This document shows, one piece after another, positions 63,830-64,000 of a DNA stretch of 64,000 nucleotides. Origin of the DNA: Clostridia bacterium (GTDB taxonomy: Bacteria; Bacillota; Clostridia; Christensenellales; CAG-138); the NCBI GenBank assembly GCA_030526425.1, contig JAUNCT010000006.1, forward strand, positions 1 to 64,000, given 5' to 3'. The notes under the pieces are model-generated. The model did no database searches and was not told the origin of the DNA. It saw only the letters and a list, made by a program, of their open reading frames with translations. Position numbers and translations under genes: made by a program. The first letter of the stretch is position 1, and each line of letters starts with the position of its first letter.

Positions 63830-64000
63830 TGACGGAATGGTTGAAAGCGAACGCGGGGACGCTCGTCGTTTCCCTCGCGCTGCTCGGGATCGTGGCGGCG
63901 ATCGTCCGCAAGATGGTTTGCGACAGAAAAGCCGGCAAAAGCTCCTGCGGGTGCGGATGCAGCCACTGCGCGATGCGGGGCGCGTGCCACGCAGGCAAAA
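63830..64000 (+). CDS. FeoB-associated Cys-rich membrane protein (partial)
   Basis: The first 57 residues of a small protein cut by the window end. A transmembrane helix (about 11-27) is followed by a basic stretch and a Cys-rich tail (CGCGCSHCAMRGACH). This matches the FeoB-associated Cys-rich membrane protein family typically placed right after feoB in Firmicutes. AAAGGAG precedes the ATG, which starts 20 bases after the feoB stop. A role in iron handling or FeoB function is presumed. Confidence 0.88.

Noticed and set aside
60804..63998. Long minus-strand frame (1064 codons) opposite feoA-feoA-feoB
   Set aside because: It is opposite clear Feo proteins, with no family features of its own.
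1..64000. tRNA, rRNA, CRISPR arrays, insertion sequences and integrases
   Set aside because: I read the intergenic stretches and saw no cloverleaf, rRNA segment, repeat-spacer array, transposase or integrase. The only mobile-DNA trace is the remnant at 21790-23745.

Overview
The window is GC-rich chromosomal DNA, with AT-rich promoters and one AT-rich island. Clostridial features suggest an uncultured gut- or rumen-type member of the class Clostridia, perhaps Christensenellales/Oscillospirales-like. They include a feoA-feoA-feoB-Cys-rich cassette, a PPKTG-anchored giant Cna_B surface protein, an AraC regulator with membrane sensor, YihY, RbsABC-type sugar uptake with GH4, and AGGAGG ribosome binding sites. 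The taxonomic call is inference. No rRNA, tRNA, CRISPR array, integrase or complete mobile element was seen.

Layout. (1) 80-8315, minus strand: a peptide-use operon. It has a NIF3-like protein, a class V aminotransferase, the peptide-binding protein OppA, a terminator-like hairpin, OppB-C-D-F and a small membrane protein. A divergent pair on the plus strand, M17 leucyl aminopeptidase and an ornithine cyclodeaminase/mu-crystallin homologue (8521-10909), fits peptide and amino-acid catabolism. (2) 11098-18237: a surface-glycan block with a two-domain glycosyltransferase, an acyltransferase-3, a large multi-pass membrane protein and a tandem GT2 protein. (3) 18439-21704: an orphan TRAP-type (DctP) receptor translationally coupled to a membrane AraC regulator. 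(4) 21790-23745: a truncated AT-rich phage/ICE polyprotein remnant (MuF-C plus ART-like). (5) 23870-26703: a hybrid histidine kinase broken by a one-base frameshift. (6) 26827-29126: YihY, a lipoprotein and an ArsC/Spx-like protein. (7) 29186-32724: a LysR regulator divergent from a remarkable CoA-disulfide-reductase/rhodanese/siroheme-reductase/ferredoxin fusion, followed by a BtuFCD/FepBDC-type ABC transporter (32923-35577). (8) 35650-45546: a 3298-residue sortase-anchored adhesin divergent from a LytS/SARP-like two-component system (45778-47804). (9) 47879-49833: a zinc-ribbon/SHOCT protein and a secreted tyrosine-phosphatase-like protein. (10) 49956-55127: a four-gene operon of lipoprotein, 2TM potassium-channel-like protein with a RyR domain, membrane TrkA-N/TrkA-N/RyR protein, and membrane TIR-Sel1 protein. 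This is the best candidate for an unusual signalling or immunity system. (11) 55392-60422: a catabolite-controlled sugar ABC transporter with a GH4 glycosidase. (12) 60423-60878: a stack of inverted repeats and a promoter with paired DtxR-like operators. (13) 60879-64000: the ferrous-iron uptake operon, running off the window.

Many genes are joined by ATGA overlaps and many transcription units end in clear hairpin/T-tract terminators, so operon limits can be read with fair confidence. Several promoters are of the extended -10 type (TGNTATAAT) with poor -35 boxes.
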